Of a DNA stretch of 64,000 nt, positions 1 to 14,227 are shown in pieces. Where the stretch lies: contig CM049309.1 in assembly GCA_026874595.1 (NCBI GenBank), positions 68,678,926 to 68,742,925 of the forward strand, read 5' to 3'. Source of the stretch: Sipunculus nudus (lineage: Eukaryota; Annelida; Sipuncula; Golfingiida; Sipunculidae). The stretch's first letter is position 1. Each line of letters begins with the position of its first letter. Under the pieces are notes generated by a model, which made no database searches, had not been told where the DNA came from, and saw nothing but the letters and a program-made list of their open reading frames with translations. A program made the translations under genes and the position numbers.

Positions 1-700
1 ATGTAACGATTTAACTTTGGCCAGACATTTAACAAAAATTTCATTGGAAAGGGATTTAAAAACTTAAACTAGAAAGCTAAGTTATACATTGATTTTTTAA
101 AATAAATCACAATGCCCTTCCTGTCCTGTCGGTTTAATAAAGACGTGTACATTCAGCAGGTGCATATTTTGAGTTCAAACGCACTATACTTTAAGTTATA
201 GACCGAAATGTTATAATACCATTTCACTGCATTCTGTATTTTGATTTTATGTAAATTTTGTAATATTATTTTTCGCAATATCAGAATGCAACTTGCCCGT
301 GGTGTTATTGTGGAAAAGTATTGCTATGCTGCCGGCTTCAATAATGAATCTAATGTATTTTAACGTATTCAAAGATTTTAAATTAAATTAAAAGAAGCTT
401 AAATGTACAATTTTTTTTTTGGCTATAAACGGGAAATGTGATTGTTCAGCAATTTATGTTCAAGACTTATCTCATCAAAATGCAAATTTTTTGGCAAAAT
501 GTCATGACAACTGTAAATTTCCATACTAATTTTCATTTTTTAAATTCAAATTAAAATTCAGGGTTCATGTAAAATATCTAAATTAAAACTGAATTTAATC
601 AAATTTAGAAATATGAAAAATGCCGTTTCAGTGGAATGGACCCTTACAAATGTTTGATGTGATTCTGCTCAAAAAGCTAATTATTACTTAAAATATTATG

Positions 701-755
<55 letters not shown>

Positions 756-1130
756 CATATAAACGTTATGATATATTTATTTAATCCAATTAACTACCTC
801 AAATAGTGAATTTTGAAATTGAGACCGAGACTTAGGACTGATTTTACAAAATTGTTCAAATTGTTGATTAGGACTTACTTTTCCTGTTTATTCCCAAAGC
901 AATAGTATAATGTTTAAAAATTATAAGCGTTTTTATATTTATATATATGTTTATAATTATGTTAATTTTAAAGTTCATACTAATAGTAAAAATTTACATT
1001 TGTAACTTTATTTCAGTCGAAATAAAGAAAACACAAACTAGTTGCCCCATGCATTTCATGTGGAATGTATATATCAAAGTTTTAAACGGCGGCAAAAATG
1101 ATGTATATCCTTATTATTTGCATATAATCA
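1..1130. other. AT-rich intergenic DNA with a TA microsatellite
   Basis: No gene recognised. TA repeat at about 705-756. The stretch near 860-930 resembles 1,790-1,866 (GG-ACTTA, TTTAT-TTCC-AA, GTAT), so flanking DNA of TIR elements i and ii is itself duplicated. Confidence 0.6.
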
Positions 1131-1134
1131 CTAA

Positions 1135-1672
1135 AGTCCATTTCATCCCCTCATGTCCACCTGTTTTTTGCTATGAAATTTTTTAATAGTTAAATTGCAA
1201 AGGAAACAATTGTAGTGTAGAGTAGAGAATCAAAGGCCCTAATTTTCAAAAAAGTAAATAAATACCTACCTTACACCTTATTTAAGACACAGAATTATTT
1301 GAAAAATATGAGAAATCAGTCTACATTTTACAACATATCAGACCCACTTATGGCAGTCAAGGTCATTGGTCACATGCATAAACAGCTTCAACTGACAGCT
1401 TCTGATTGGATGATCTCATGTAAACATTGTAAAAAATATAACCAGCTAAAACAAAGATGGCTACTTATGGAGGGACACATCATAGCTGCCAGATCATGGT
1501 GAAGAGACTAAAATGTTGTGAAACATAAACGGGGCACTTATTGTAAGATCCTTAATTGCGGTATTAGGTTGTCACTTCCATGTGATATTTTCTTGGACAT
1601 TATTGAAAAGTATAAACTTTTAAGTAAATCATCTACAAAAAACAGGTGGACAGCAGGTGGTGAAACGGACTA
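1135..1672. mobile_element. TIR element i (non-autonomous DNA transposon), 0.54 kb
   Basis: Inverted termini of about 36 bp starting AGTCCRTTTCA and sharing an inner TGTCCACCTGTTTTTTG, ~31 of 36 matching. No transposase coding seen. Same terminal AGTCCRTTYCA as elements ii and iii next door. Confidence 0.7.
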
Positions 1673-1866
1673 TAATTTTATTACCTTTTAATTACTTTAA
1701 GTAGCTTACAATTGTAATTTTAAGGCTTAAAATACGTTAAATGACAAAAATAATATCATTATTCCAGTTGGCTCATCAAATTGATGATAAGGACTTATCT
1801 TGCCTCTTTATATTCCAAATAACAGTATGGTTTTAAAAATATGCTTTTTTTATTTTAAACTTTTAA

Positions 1867-4641
1867 AGTCCGTTCCACATACCGTGACACTAGGTTTTTT
1901 TCGCGATATTTTAAATCAGAATCAAAACAGAAGATTTTTGGTAAGGAGTTAAATTTGAAGGCGACCTAATTTTCTGACAGGAAAAAATGCCACATAGCCG
2001 AGATGAATAGCCTGTAATGAACAAAAATCAAAATCCAGGAGAAACTCTGCAGACGTTTACAACATTTTGTGCCTGATCAACTGATTTGATTCTGCCTCGC
2101 ACGCGCGTGACGTCATAAGTGGTGTTCCATTTTGCAGGTGGGAGGTTCCCGCTGTTTGGCGATGTGGAGTGGTCAATCAATAATAAGATGCAGCAGTACA
2201 TCACTGTCATTAGTTACATGTATATAGCCCGTGTTCTACGACTGTACATTGTTTCAGAGTAAGAGGAGATCCTTTTTAAGTTTGAGAATACAAGACACTT
2301 AATTTTTTTTTTTTAATTAACAATAAAATTATTTTGATGTCTCGGCTAAAGAGTGTCGTATTCATCATAAAAGAACGCGATTTCTACATAATAATAATTT
2401 CTACATTTCAGCAATAATAATAATAATAAAACGCCTGAAACTTGTACACCGTGCCTGTGTGCCCTAGATTTCCCCCAGGCACGTGTACCGGCCATGCAGC
2501 ACCAGCGATTACCTTTTACAAAGTAAAACCGATGGCTCTCTGAGCGGGGGTCGCGCGGTCCATTCGTGTCAATTTCAAGCTCGGGCATTTTTTTCAGTGA
2601 ACTCTGTTCGCCCTCACACATTCATTTGAATATATGTACATTACATTTTCTGGCAAAGTTTAAATTAATAGCTGTCGCAAGCACGATTTTTGTATGATTT
2701 TCCTTGGAAATGGATTTAAATTCTTGTGTTTAGGCCTAATCTGAATTTGTTGGCTATCCTTGCCTTGGTGCAAGGCTGAGAATTACACCCCAGGTGACCC
2801 GGGCTCCATACTCAGCCTTGAATATATTCTTTTTAGGAAGCAAAAAAAAAATTTTACGAAGCAAAAAAAAAAAATTTTACGAATCAAAAAAAAAAAAATT
2901 TTAAGAAACAAAAAAAAATTTAAGGAAGCAAAAAAAAAAAAAATTAGGAAGCCAAAAAAATATATATCTCGAGATCTCCAGATAAAATGTCACACTTGTA
3001 CGAACCATTCGAAGCTGAATTGACATAAAGCAAAGCAGCATTAAAGGGACAGTACACGTAAAGAGTGCTTACTATAGCAATTATAAAACAAAGACCATGT
3101 ATACTGTTTTTAACTGAACGGTAATACAATATAATTAATTTAAATTCAACCAAGTTTTTATACCCCCTAAGATAAGGCGAGTTGAAGAAAAACTCAATAT
3201 AAATTCAATATTTAATTATTCATATCCGTAAGGAAGATGTCAAAGCCTGAAGAAACTGAAACATTCTACCTGAACGGCAGATTCAGAGCAATGCTGTTAA
3301 ATCACTCAAATAGAAATGTTTACGTCTGCATGCATACATTGTGGGTACCTTATTATTTTAAAAATACAAAAAAATATGAGCTCTTTTGTACAATTTCTTT
3401 TGTTTTTATTGAAATGGTGTGTTGTTTTATCGAACATGTATTAGACCATCATAAATTAAAATATGCTAAAAATGATTACTGTGTTTTCGGGTAGGTATAC
3501 GCTTTGGGGGGGGGGGGGAGGGGAGAGCGGTAATTCAGTCCCTAAAGCCCAAGTCTTGATCCACAATAGCTATAACTATAGCTCAGATTACCTTTAGTCA
3601 ACCTATCTTCATAAATGTTTTATATTCATAAATGAACGGCTTAAATATTTCGATCATCTCTCATCATGATTTTTCTTCAGCAAAATTCTCTGCTTTGGTC
3701 TAAAAGTTGCTATTCACCTGCCTTATTTATAGAATCTTTGTAATACAGGCTAACTCTGCATATACATATTAAAGAAGTGAAGGTCATAAACAAAATCTAG
3801 GTAAACATAATCTATTAAACCTTTCATAAAAATGAGCCAGTCCCATGGGTAAAGGCGGTGTCTTTGTCTATATCCACGTGTTTTTATAACATGGGGGGCT
3901 GGTGCAAAAATTGCCACCGATCGTAATAGAAAGACGTTCGGTAGAAACATCTGGCTTCAATTCAGAGAGTACAGAGTTCTGTAAATGATAAATGCTGCAT
4001 TGCTTCACATGCTCTAACGAATATCAACTAGTGATCTTTCAATTACTCGGTTACATGTTTTTATCTGTATGTTAACACTTGCTCAAGTGCCTTGTGTACA
4101 AGTAGCCTATAGATTAAATGTTTATACGTCAAAGTGGCGTTATAAGACCCATTCCCACCGTAGTATTCGTTAATTTGACGGGAAATTAAAATTCGCATTT
4201 TTTATAACAAATGTGAATAGATTCGCACCGGCTAGAAAACTTGTAGTCCAGAACTAAACGCTGACGGGCCTCACAAAGGGATTTTTCACGCATATACCAC
4301 CAGTTACATGAATGAAGCTTCGGGCATAGCCATGACCAGGGCTCTGTGTACCGTACAATATAAATTTAGATTTCACGCGACGACCATGACGTCACGATTA
4401 CGTCATTCGATTATGACGGCATATTTTTCATATACAGCGCTGAGTAGGCATTGCAGTTCTCACATAAAGAAAAACAACTCGGCGTCGTGATGTTATTTGT
4501 TTTTCATCAATTTTCGCTAACTTCACACAAAATTAGGTCGTTTTCTCAGCATTCGCCGTACCGCTATGAACACACATTATAAATCCAGGGTGAGAAGAAA
4601 ACCCCCCAAAAAAACTAGTATCACGGTTGGTGGAACGGACT
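1867..4641. mobile_element. TIR element ii, 2.8 kb, no recognisable transposase
   Basis: Termini AGTCCGTTCCAC..ACCGTGA at 1,867-1,900 and their inverse at 4,608-4,641, about 30 of 34 matching, followed inside by a T run. The interior holds an A-rich minisatellite (2,838-2,960), a G run (3,507-3,518) and a copy of the ~250-bp interspersed repeat near 3,780-3,920. Open frames inside are short and unrecognised. Confidence 0.6.
2838..2960 (+). repeat. A-rich minisatellite (GAAGC-A10-TTTTAC type)
   Basis: Six or so degenerate copies of a ~20-27-bp unit: GGAAGC or GAATC followed by 7-13 A and often ATTTTA. The open frame through it is low complexity (Lys runs) and not a gene. Confidence 0.85.
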
Positions 4642-4652
4642 ATAAAAAAAAA

Positions 4653-5231
4653 TTCCGTCCCAAATCCCTTGTCCGCATGTTTTTTCGCGATAATTATTTT
4701 TAGAATATTCTTTAAAAAATCCCTTTTGCCTGAAGTTGATGAACAGATATTCCGCCGATTTTGTGCAAAGGGTTATATATCATGTAACGCTTATACAATG
4801 CGACTCTTTTGCGTTATTTATGCTGAAATAGCGTGGATTGCGTCTTCCCGGCACTACTGGACAGTACATTACTCCATGGTACACTTTCCATGTCTATGGC
4901 TGCGTTTGGTGTTTGTTAGACAACAGTGACATCACAAAGACGTCACAGTGATCGGTCGCGCGTCATCTTCAATTGACTGATGTCATAAGTTTGACTCGCT
5001 TGTTTATTATCAGTTCTCAGGCATGGAATAAGTCGTAAACGCTGTTACTTGTTTTGTCATATTTTGGATTATTTGTCTCATACAAAATCAAAGCAAGGTA
5101 GGGCATTACTTTTTTAGCAGGTAGTCGGCAGAATAGCTCCTGCAACCTTTGGACAAGAAAGGTATACATTGCTATACATGTTTGAAAAATTATCCCAGAA
5201 AAACATGCGGACACGGGTACTGGGACGGACT
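4653..5231. mobile_element. TIR element iii, 0.58 kb
   Basis: Inverted termini of about 45 bp: both ends share CCGTCCCA, TGTCCGCATGTTTTT and GATAATT in the same order. No coding capacity recognised. It abuts element ii with only ~11 bp between them. Confidence 0.75.
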
Positions 5232-6290
5232 ATATACCTTTGAAAAATGGTATAAAAAACTATAAAATTTGAAAGTAAAAAATAAAAAAAGGACTTTCGT
5301 AAATAATTTTAATTGATTAAACACATCAACATTAGGTAAGATTCTAACTCTGATTAAATCTAGCAGTAAATATTTCTCCACATAACAATTTCGTCGAGGG
5401 AACCCTGGACATTAACCGATATATTTAAAAAAAAAACATAAGGACCGAGGTAAGTTTATAAAATTGCCGATTTCAAGCCTTTTGGACACTTTATCGGAAG
5501 GGTAATGTTTTGAAATATGATCTCTGTGAATCACTTTAATAGAAAATGGCATCAAACCTAATAATGACGGTGGGTGCCGTAAACTCGAAATTTAGGGCTT
5601 TTCTGGAAATTGGCCGCAGGACTAATACCCCTACGTATGCCTCTTGTTAGGCCTACCGGCATGCATTGGGTTAGCAGGTGCTTTCACGTCACAAGATAAA
5701 CGCTAGACACGTCTTATAGGTAATTATCACATATACTGCGTTATTTAAGATGTTATTTAGCCACTACAATGTCATATACCATTTAATATTCCCATGGCAG
5801 TAAAGTATCCGGCCTAAACTGTTTATAATATTTTGTGTGTGTGTTTTTCTGTTACTATGTGCGACCCTGGTTGAGGGTCGCACTTCAGCGTCAGTCAGAT
5901 GCTTTAACTTACAGAATGCACACCGATTTGGCCCTTCCACCTGCGCACAATTGAATTCCCGACAGCACCTCATCACAGGTCTTTCGCACATCATACCGCT
6001 CTCCACCTCGCCATTGCCTTCACCTTGGCCCATAACCACAAAGACATAAATAATGCGTTCCGTATCGACCAACAGAATTCGTTACCTTATTGGTCTGGGG
6101 AGTTCGCTACCTTACGGTTATGGGGACTCATTACGTGGCAATATACCCTGCAACGGGACCGAACGGTTTTCTAGAAATTAATAATAAATATCGTTTATAG
6201 ATTATGGACAGGGATGGCAATAGGACCGTTTGATCATTATTGAATCTTTCTCTGTTGGGTTCGCGAATAAAACGGCAGCCACGCGGTATG
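5232..6290. other. Intergenic DNA between TIR element iii and the gene 3' end
   Basis: No gene or repeat recognised. Opposed open frames at 5,764-6,072 have no family resemblance and no supporting signals. Confidence 0.5.
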
Positions 6291-6303
6291 GATTGCTTTA
6301 AAC

Positions 6304-6309
6304 TTTATT
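6304..6309 (-). terminator. Candidate polyadenylation signal of the TRPA1-like gene
   Basis: AATAAA on the minus strand (TTTATT on plus), about 140 bases past the stop codon, giving a short 3' UTR. It is the first canonical hexamer after the stop that I see. Confidence 0.55.
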
Positions 6310-6445
6310 ACAGACGATACAAAGTCACAATAATAACTCATTAGCCCAAAAACAGTTTACAACGCATAAAGTTTTGTCTACAGGTGTGCCATTGAAACTT
6401 TAACAGTATTTCTACAACATTCATTCACAAAAACATAGTTTTCTT

Positions 6446-6674
6446 TCACTTTGGTTGGCCGAATTTCTTCAATACATTCGACTGCGTCAAAAGAGCACGC
6501 CGGATTGCAGGAGAGGACCAACCGATTGAGCCTTCTCTCCTCGGTTTGACCTTTACTGATCTGGTCATGTATTCGTCGTCGGCATCATCAGCCTCGCTTT
6601 GGATTTCCATTTTCTGCACGATCAACCGAAGTAGGTCGTAATGTTTCTCCATATTCGCTGATATCTGTTTCAGT
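6446..6674 (-). CDS. TRPA1: TRPA1-like exon 26: C-terminal coiled coil and stop
   Basis: Acceptor attacag, phase 2 in, stop TGA at 6,446-6,448; residues 1079-1154. RLKQISANMEKHYDLLRLIV then QKMEIQSEADDADD matches the tetramer-stabilising coiled coil and acidic end of TRPA1; the basic Ser-rich tail follows. The intron upstream holds an ~85-bp TA microsatellite. Confidence 0.95.
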
Positions 6675-6925
6675 CTGTAAATATTACATATAATCCATAT
6701 ATTCTTCCACAAGTTCCTAATAACATCATCCAATATATTAGTAATGCCAAAATGATCATAGTTTTAGAAAAATTACAAATTGAACTGACGACTATTTTCC
6801 TAGTGCCTCGCTGGTAGAAGAAGTATGATGCGTGGATTAAAATGTCTTTGGAATTACTACCAGAAATGAATCAATGAAAGGCGTAGATATATATATATAT
6901 AAATATATATATATATGTATATATA

Positions 6926-6976
<51 letters not shown>

Positions 6977-9900
6977 AAAAAAATATAGTCAGCATACAAA
7001 TCTTAAACATGAACAAGAACAATGTTTCAGTGCTACCTCTCAGTACATGTGTTCAGACTCTTTTTTTTTCTAATTACAGTGTCAATGATTTTACAGATAT
7101 GAGATGTTAAAATCTGATAATCCAAAGTTAGTCTTTTACCAGTAGTCTTTCAATGTTAGTTAGCTCTCTACAGGTGGAGGGAGAACCATAGGCATGATTG
7201 TCATTTTGACTCTTAAACATTGGAGGTGAAAACATTTATGTGTGTCATTTTATTCTACGGCTTGAGGAGCAAAAAATAGTTACGATTTGATTCTCTGTCC
7301 ATGGACAAGTAGACGATGTGTTTGTATGAAGGTCAATTGAGACTAAACATTTTGAGGAGCAAAGTATGGATCATAGAGTCATTATATAAATCTTTGATTC
7401 AAGGTATAACAAAAAAAGTACTGGCATTATGCAATATCATTTTGTATATGAGGGCCTATAATCAAAATGAATGTTCGCGAATGTGAATTTGGCGTCTTAT
7501 TCAAGAAAAACATTATATTCGCGATGGTTTTCTGCGTGAATTTCATGCACTTGAAAACACGCACGAACAAAAAAAATTATGTATGGTAAAACACAGACCT
7601 GTTTTTCTGTTTATGCATTTCTTCCCACAACAAGTCGTGTTGGCTCATGGAGTGCTCGTCGGCCTCATACGGTGACGTCATCGACTCAGAACGGGTGAAG
7701 TATCCCCATAGCTACAGAACATTTTTTGTAGTGAATATTTTTTTTCTTGTTATTATTCAGTAGATACTGCTACTGATATACTTTAAAGCACTATTTAAAA
7801 TTTGATAACGTAATAAATATAGTAGAGACCCCGTTAAACGTGTTTAAACAAGACAAACGCTAAGCATACACAAGGAAGCCTGGTGATCTCTGACCTCATT
7901 ACATATACGTGGAATTTGCTCAGAATCGAACTCGGGGGAGAAAATTATGAGTAGTTAGAATCAGCTTTGTAAAATTGTACCAAAGACCTGCTTCGTTACC
8001 GCGGCGACTCAATAAGAGTTAACGAATGGACGGAAGGACGGACGGACAATGCACATACTTTAACACGTCCCGGATAACACACCCGGATCTGACGAACGAT
8101 CTTCTTGTATCCGCGACTTTTCAACAGTCAATGTAAGATTTAACACTTCTCAGATCAGGTCCTGTAATTGATAACATTTGACTAACACATGAATAATTAA
8201 GCAGGTATATTTTTATTTTAAGACCATTGATCTCGCACCTTCTGTGGCAGGCACTTGTGTCTATTCGGATACAGCTTCACACACCCCTTGTCCACGTACT
8301 CAAGAACTCGCTGTGGCAGTTTCCGCTCAATTTCTGTATGCAGCTCCACCTAAACGCATATATAAGCATTAAAATGCATTTCACCTCTAAACACTGCATT
8401 ACACAATGTAACCCGACTTTATGCTACCGTAATTTTTGTGAAAACTGAACCATTTTCTTGTAAATTAATATCAAATAAAGTCATGTTGGATTGGAGTCGG
8501 ACTCGAATCTGGACTCGGGTTTCCTGGACTCGGACATGTTGTCGAATTTTGGAAACGACTTTTGGGCACGAATACAGGGATGGAGTCACTCGGACTCAAG
8601 ATCTGCCTCCAGTACATCGCCTGCAGTTGTCATTATCTGCTAAAAGCACAAGATGATGGATGTTATGTTATCATTGAGTCCTCTTATTGCAAGGTATACA
8701 TTCAGGGGCTAAAAAAATATGATTATAGACTTATTTTTTTCAGAATCCTTGAATTAAAGTTTATACCTGCATGGCCAGTCGCTTTAGGGTGGCATCCCTC
8801 TGCACGGCTTCTATGTCGCCCACAGCTAAACCAATCTGTTCAAGTAAATAATAAGTTATATTATAAAATAATTATCTAAACATAGTAAAAATATAACAAT
8901 ATCTTTATTAATTAAATCGCTTTGGCTGGCGAAATCTCAGAACACCGTGAGGTCCTAGTTTTATACAAATATAGTGAAACAGGCACAAAGTATAATGAAA
9001 AACAGAGATAATATGTATATGCTTTTCTAGGGGACGATGGGCAAAGCTAACGTACGCGGAATAAACAAACGTCTTCATATTCTTCTGATAACTGATAACA
9101 CATGTATGAAATAGTACACTAGATTTGATATAATTCTACTCGAATCTTATACACATTGAGTCAGATAAATAAGGTATTGTTTGTAAAAAGAGAGAGAAAA
9201 TGAATATGACCCAAGAGAGGAACGAAAAATAGGATGAATGGAATACCAAAAAATATGACAAAATCACGTAAGGAGAAGAAATAAACGAGGAAAAGTGTTA
9301 AATGAAGAGTAAAATGAGGGATAAGGGAAAGAGCGATTGGACTTTAAAAAGGAAGGAAACAAGTAATGTATAATTAAGGGTATTAAAAACAAATATAAAC
9401 AGAAGTCATGGCTTGAAACACGAATGGAAAACATCAGAAAAAAGGACAACAAATAACAGGGTGCGAAAACTCAAACAGAGAGGAGAAGATAAAAGTGCGA
9501 AGGAAAAGACACGCTGGCGAAAAAGACTCTTAACTGCTTCTGCTTAATCGGTGAGAGCAACCTTTTCAGAAAATAACACCTTGACATTGTTATTATTATT
9601 ATTTTTATAATTAAATATTATTAATAGAGAATCATTAGGTAGATACCAGGAGGTTCATGAGGAGGATGGGCATCAGGAGGATGAAGACGATGAGGATGAC
9701 GAAGCTGAGGGTTGAGAAGTGGAGCGTGCTGGGGTTACCGTCCGAGTACGGGATAACCCAGCTGTCCAAATAGTCGATGTTCCCGAGCATCATCACTCCT
9801 GTAGTCACCAGCGACAGCGCAGGGCTCTTGAAGGCTATCGAACCCTAAAGAAATACGAACAAAAGTGATAAAATACACAACACAGCAACACGCACAGACC

Positions 9901-12900
9901 GAAAGATATAAAATATACAAAGAACGCATTAAGCATAACCTATAAAGGGCAAATACCAGGCATACATTTATCTGACAAAATAAATAAAACACGTGGAACC
10001 TCCTTAATGATTATGTAAAACTACAATACTGACATGAAGCGTTTCGGTTATTATAAATAGCACAATAGTTCTGTCCATTGACATTATACTTAGCGTGTTA
10101 CTTCAGTTGTATTTTTTAAATAAAAAGAATAAAGCCATGCACAGTAGGCTCATTAAATCATCAAAAATATATAACTGCAGAGCGCTCAATGTCGCTAATT
10201 AACAGCTAATCGACTGTCTGAACCTCCATGAATGATTGATAAAACTGATTTTGATATGACATAACCATGTAATCAATCAATAAATGCTACATTATCAAAA
10301 AGAAACGACACTCATTCACGGCACTCGTTTTCACTGCCTTTGTCCGTTTTTCTCGTGATAACTTACAAAATGCACTTGATTTTTTTTTCTCAGTAGAATA
10401 TGCACACAACTGTCACATTTATAACTGGTAGCAATGTTGCAATATCGCTTGTATGAATTCCGTATATTATTAAAACAAAATTGAAAGATAAATTTTCTCC
10501 AAACTTCTTTGCACATGCAATCTGCACTCCTAATTGTAGGTGATCATCGTTACAAACATTAATCGGCAGGCATTAGTGATCCCCCTAGGTATACCACCTG
10601 GAAGTCTCCACCCTCCCCCCCCCCCCTCCTGCCCCCCGCTGAACACAAACGACAGGTCTTCAATCGACGAACGATCAATAAAAGTCTCCACCCTCCCAAC
10701 CCCCCCCCCCCCCATCCCCCATCCGATCCCCCCCTCCCACCCCCTCCCCCGGGCGACCCGCAAACATATACAGTGAAAATATGCCCCAGTGACTATTACT
10801 TCGACCAAATGTTATATCAGCCATTCTTGAGACCACAAACCAGGACGAAAGTAATCTAAGACGGCCCTTACAAATCAAATGTCAATACAGAATAAACCTC
10901 AACTCCCTTCCCGGGGAGATTAAATTACATGGCTTGAAAACATATTTAAGTCTGTATTTTCTCAGGTCTCACCTCTCCCGCCATGATGATGTAGAAAGAT
11001 AACCCGAACGCCACGATGAGGACGAAGAACACCACGATAACCTGAAGCAGAGTCTTCAAGATCTCCAGGAACATCACCACGTAGATCCCAAAGTAATCTA
11101 CCCTAGAACACAGTACAATATCGCTCTGTAAAGCCAGGTGTAAATATAACGTTACGTCTGCGGTACGAGGAAACCGCATAAGTAACTCCGACGTAACGTC
11201 ATGTGTTAACGATATTACGCCGTGTTTTCATGGGTCATTACGTAGACGCAAAAGTCAGAACATGTTCTAACGTAATTAGACGAAAAGGCAAAAGTCAGAA
11301 TATGTTTTAACGTTATTAGACGAATTCAGACATTGCAGTTAGACCAAGTTCGGGTGGCCAACACGCTGTTCAAACGTGATGTTTAGAGTTATCTCGTACC
11401 GTGTACACCATATTACGCTCTTGTTTTCTTTATGGTTCGTAACGCAGACGTTAACGTTAGAACATGTTCTTAAAGGGGCCAAATCAACCATCTGACCTCC
11501 ATAAAGTAAAGGTAATCTTTTGGAGCTTTTATAAAAATAGGCCAGAAGACATGGAAATAACTGCACACAGGCTGCGTGTTTTGGTTTATATCAACGTGTT
11601 TATAATATGTTGGGCCCGCGAAAATAATCAAAACAAATTCAACAAGGGCATCTAGCAAGTCAGATAGGCCAGAGTTATGCAAATGGCGTTTTGCAACAAT
11701 TCCTTTCTACCTCCGTAAATATGCAACCTACCTTCCTAGGTTACTGGTTTTTCTGTTTGTCAACATTGCTGTGCTTACAAACATGTAGCTGATAAACAAG
11801 TTCCCACATCCTTCACGATGGCCTTTTAAGTGCTTTTAACAACCAAAATTACCCTTAGCTCATCAATATATAAACAGAGGAAGCCAGACATCACATGAAT
11901 TCTTTTTCAAAAGGTAGGTGTTTTAGCATCTTTAAAGGGAAACGTGACACTTTACTGGCGCCCCCTACTGCTGACAATGCACATTGAAATTTCTGGTGGA
12001 ATTAGGTTGTTATGAAGATAGATATTTTGCCGTGTGAGGTTTGTTGTCATAATAACGTTACGCTTCAGTGTTCAATATGAGAAAAGTAACTAGGATGAAC
12101 AATAATTTTAGGGATTCTCAGCGGAACAGCTTAATTTATTATTTTTAGCCAGTAACACATTTTGACTCAGAAATTTTCAAACAGAACATCATCAGAAAAG
12201 GCTCAAGTGCAGGAACATACCTACGGCGATCTTGTCATCTGTCATAGTGTCAGTTTTGACAGTCGCAAATGGATGACAAACCGAGCATAAGTATCACCAT
12301 ATGGTTTTGACACTGGTGATGCATTTCTAAAGAGATAATTAGTATTTACCCATATTTTTGAGTGCTGATATATTTAATATCTTTTGATCTGGGCATTTTG
12401 AAAGCCGTTTGCATTTTGATGACGCCAGAAGCCATTTACGTGTGGACCGGCTCTCTATCTCACAATCGCCAACGCCTCCTGTGGGGATTTACTTAACTGA
12501 TAATCTCCAAAATTCCACATTTTTGCATAATATTTTAAATTTAACCCATTGACAAACACGTTTGTCTTTATATAAGAGTTTATTTTTATTCTGCATGGTT
12601 ATGAAGAATATAATGAAATAATCTACTGGTCAATATTTTAAAATATGTAACTTTTGTTTCCCCCTTAGTTATAATATTTTATAACAAGGCCTACAGGCCT
12701 AATGCGAACCTGTGAATTGGGAAATACACCAGGTATAATGCTTCTATGCTTGAACATTACTTTTCATATGTATATGAACAATGCAAGTACTAAACATTTT
12801 GAATATGAAATACACTGTGCAAAAGTCATTGTAGGTGGCGACACCTGTCTTGTGAATGAGAAAGCCATCAAAGACACATAGAAAGGTCAAAATATCTGGC

Positions 12901-14167
12901 CAATACATCAAACTTACCTTGATTCTGATGCATGGGGCTGACCAGGCTTAGGTTAGAAAGGCAAATGCCCCGAGTTAACTGTGACAAATTGCTGGCTCAG
13001 GATACTGCACTGAGTGAACTCATGACCAGCACATAGCTAGACTGAGTGAATTTTTGACCTGTACCTGGCTGCACTGAGTGAGCTCTTGACATGTTGCCTA
13101 ATCTGATACAGCTGGCAGTCTGCCAAAGCTATAAATAGATCCAGACTGACCTTTGGCCTGTTGCCAAATCTGAAATAGCAGCCACACCATTGCATTAGCT
13201 CACAGAATTGCTCCACATGCAGCCCTGAGGGGCATGACACACATGAGGTGATCACATGATACTTATGAGGTGATCACATGCTACCTATGAGGTGATTACA
13301 TGGTGCCCATGAGGTATTCACATGTCACCCATAAGGTGATCACATGCTTTGTGCTTGGCTGCACTGATTGGACTCCTAAACAATATCTGGCTGCACTGAA
13401 TGAACTCTTGATCTGTTGCCAAATCTAAAACAGCTGGCAGTTTCTCAACCTATTTAAAGATACAGACACAGTCTTGGTCTGTTGGTAAATCTGTTTACAC
13501 ATACTGAAAGACTTTGCCAAAAATCATTCAAGTAAACTTGAACAAAGGCCACCTAAGAATAATTTTTGTGCAATGTTACAGAAGTTACAATTGAAACAAT
13601 AATTTTGTAGAAGAACACTATTGCAGTCCTCAGTTTGAAATAGACATAATAATGGCCATAAGACCAACTTATGCTTTTCACGACTCAACCAAAAATTAAC
13701 AAACTCAATCTATTCTGATATGATTGGAAGATCCACGTCCTAGGATAATTCTTTTGAAAAATTGAACGATTCAACTTGACAGTTTCATCAAAAACATTTT
13801 AAGCTGAAAGAGGCTTAAATTATGAGGCTTTGCCCATAAAACACAGGTCAATGTAGCTGGCACCATGGAATCTACAACTTCAAATATGAGTCATGTGACC
13901 AATATTTGCACAATACTTGGTAATGCTAGCTTCTGTCATTTCTGAGATAACTATGTCAGTATGCATACTTGGCCAAATGACTAAGGGGCCTTTTCCATGA
14001 AAAAATCGCGCAAGTGTAAATCAGATATACCTTTTCCATGCAAGCGGAAACGCGCGCGGGTGAGTCTTCTTGTAGAGGTCAAGGACACGAATGCTCTCCG
14101 CTTGCAGACGCCCAAGCATTAATCATGGTGACAAATCATACTTTATCGTTGCTCTGCTTTTCCACTT

Positions 14168-14227
<60 letters not shown>

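Noticed and set aside
2346..2621. 91-codon minus-strand frame inside TIR element ii
   Set aside because: Ends in a Leu run from a TAA/AAT repeat and shows no transposase motif.
5764..6072. 102-codon minus-strand frame just past the gene end
   Set aside because: No family resemblance; overlaps an opposite open frame and follows the predicted polyadenylation signal.
6837..7110. Open frames of Tyr/Ile repeats on both strands
   Set aside because: Translation of a TA microsatellite; the same applies near 14,170, 15,790, 28,940 and 40,300.
8487..8610. Repeated GGACTCGGACTCG phrases
   Set aside because: Short, degenerate and intronic; could be decayed minisatellite but too irregular to define a unit.
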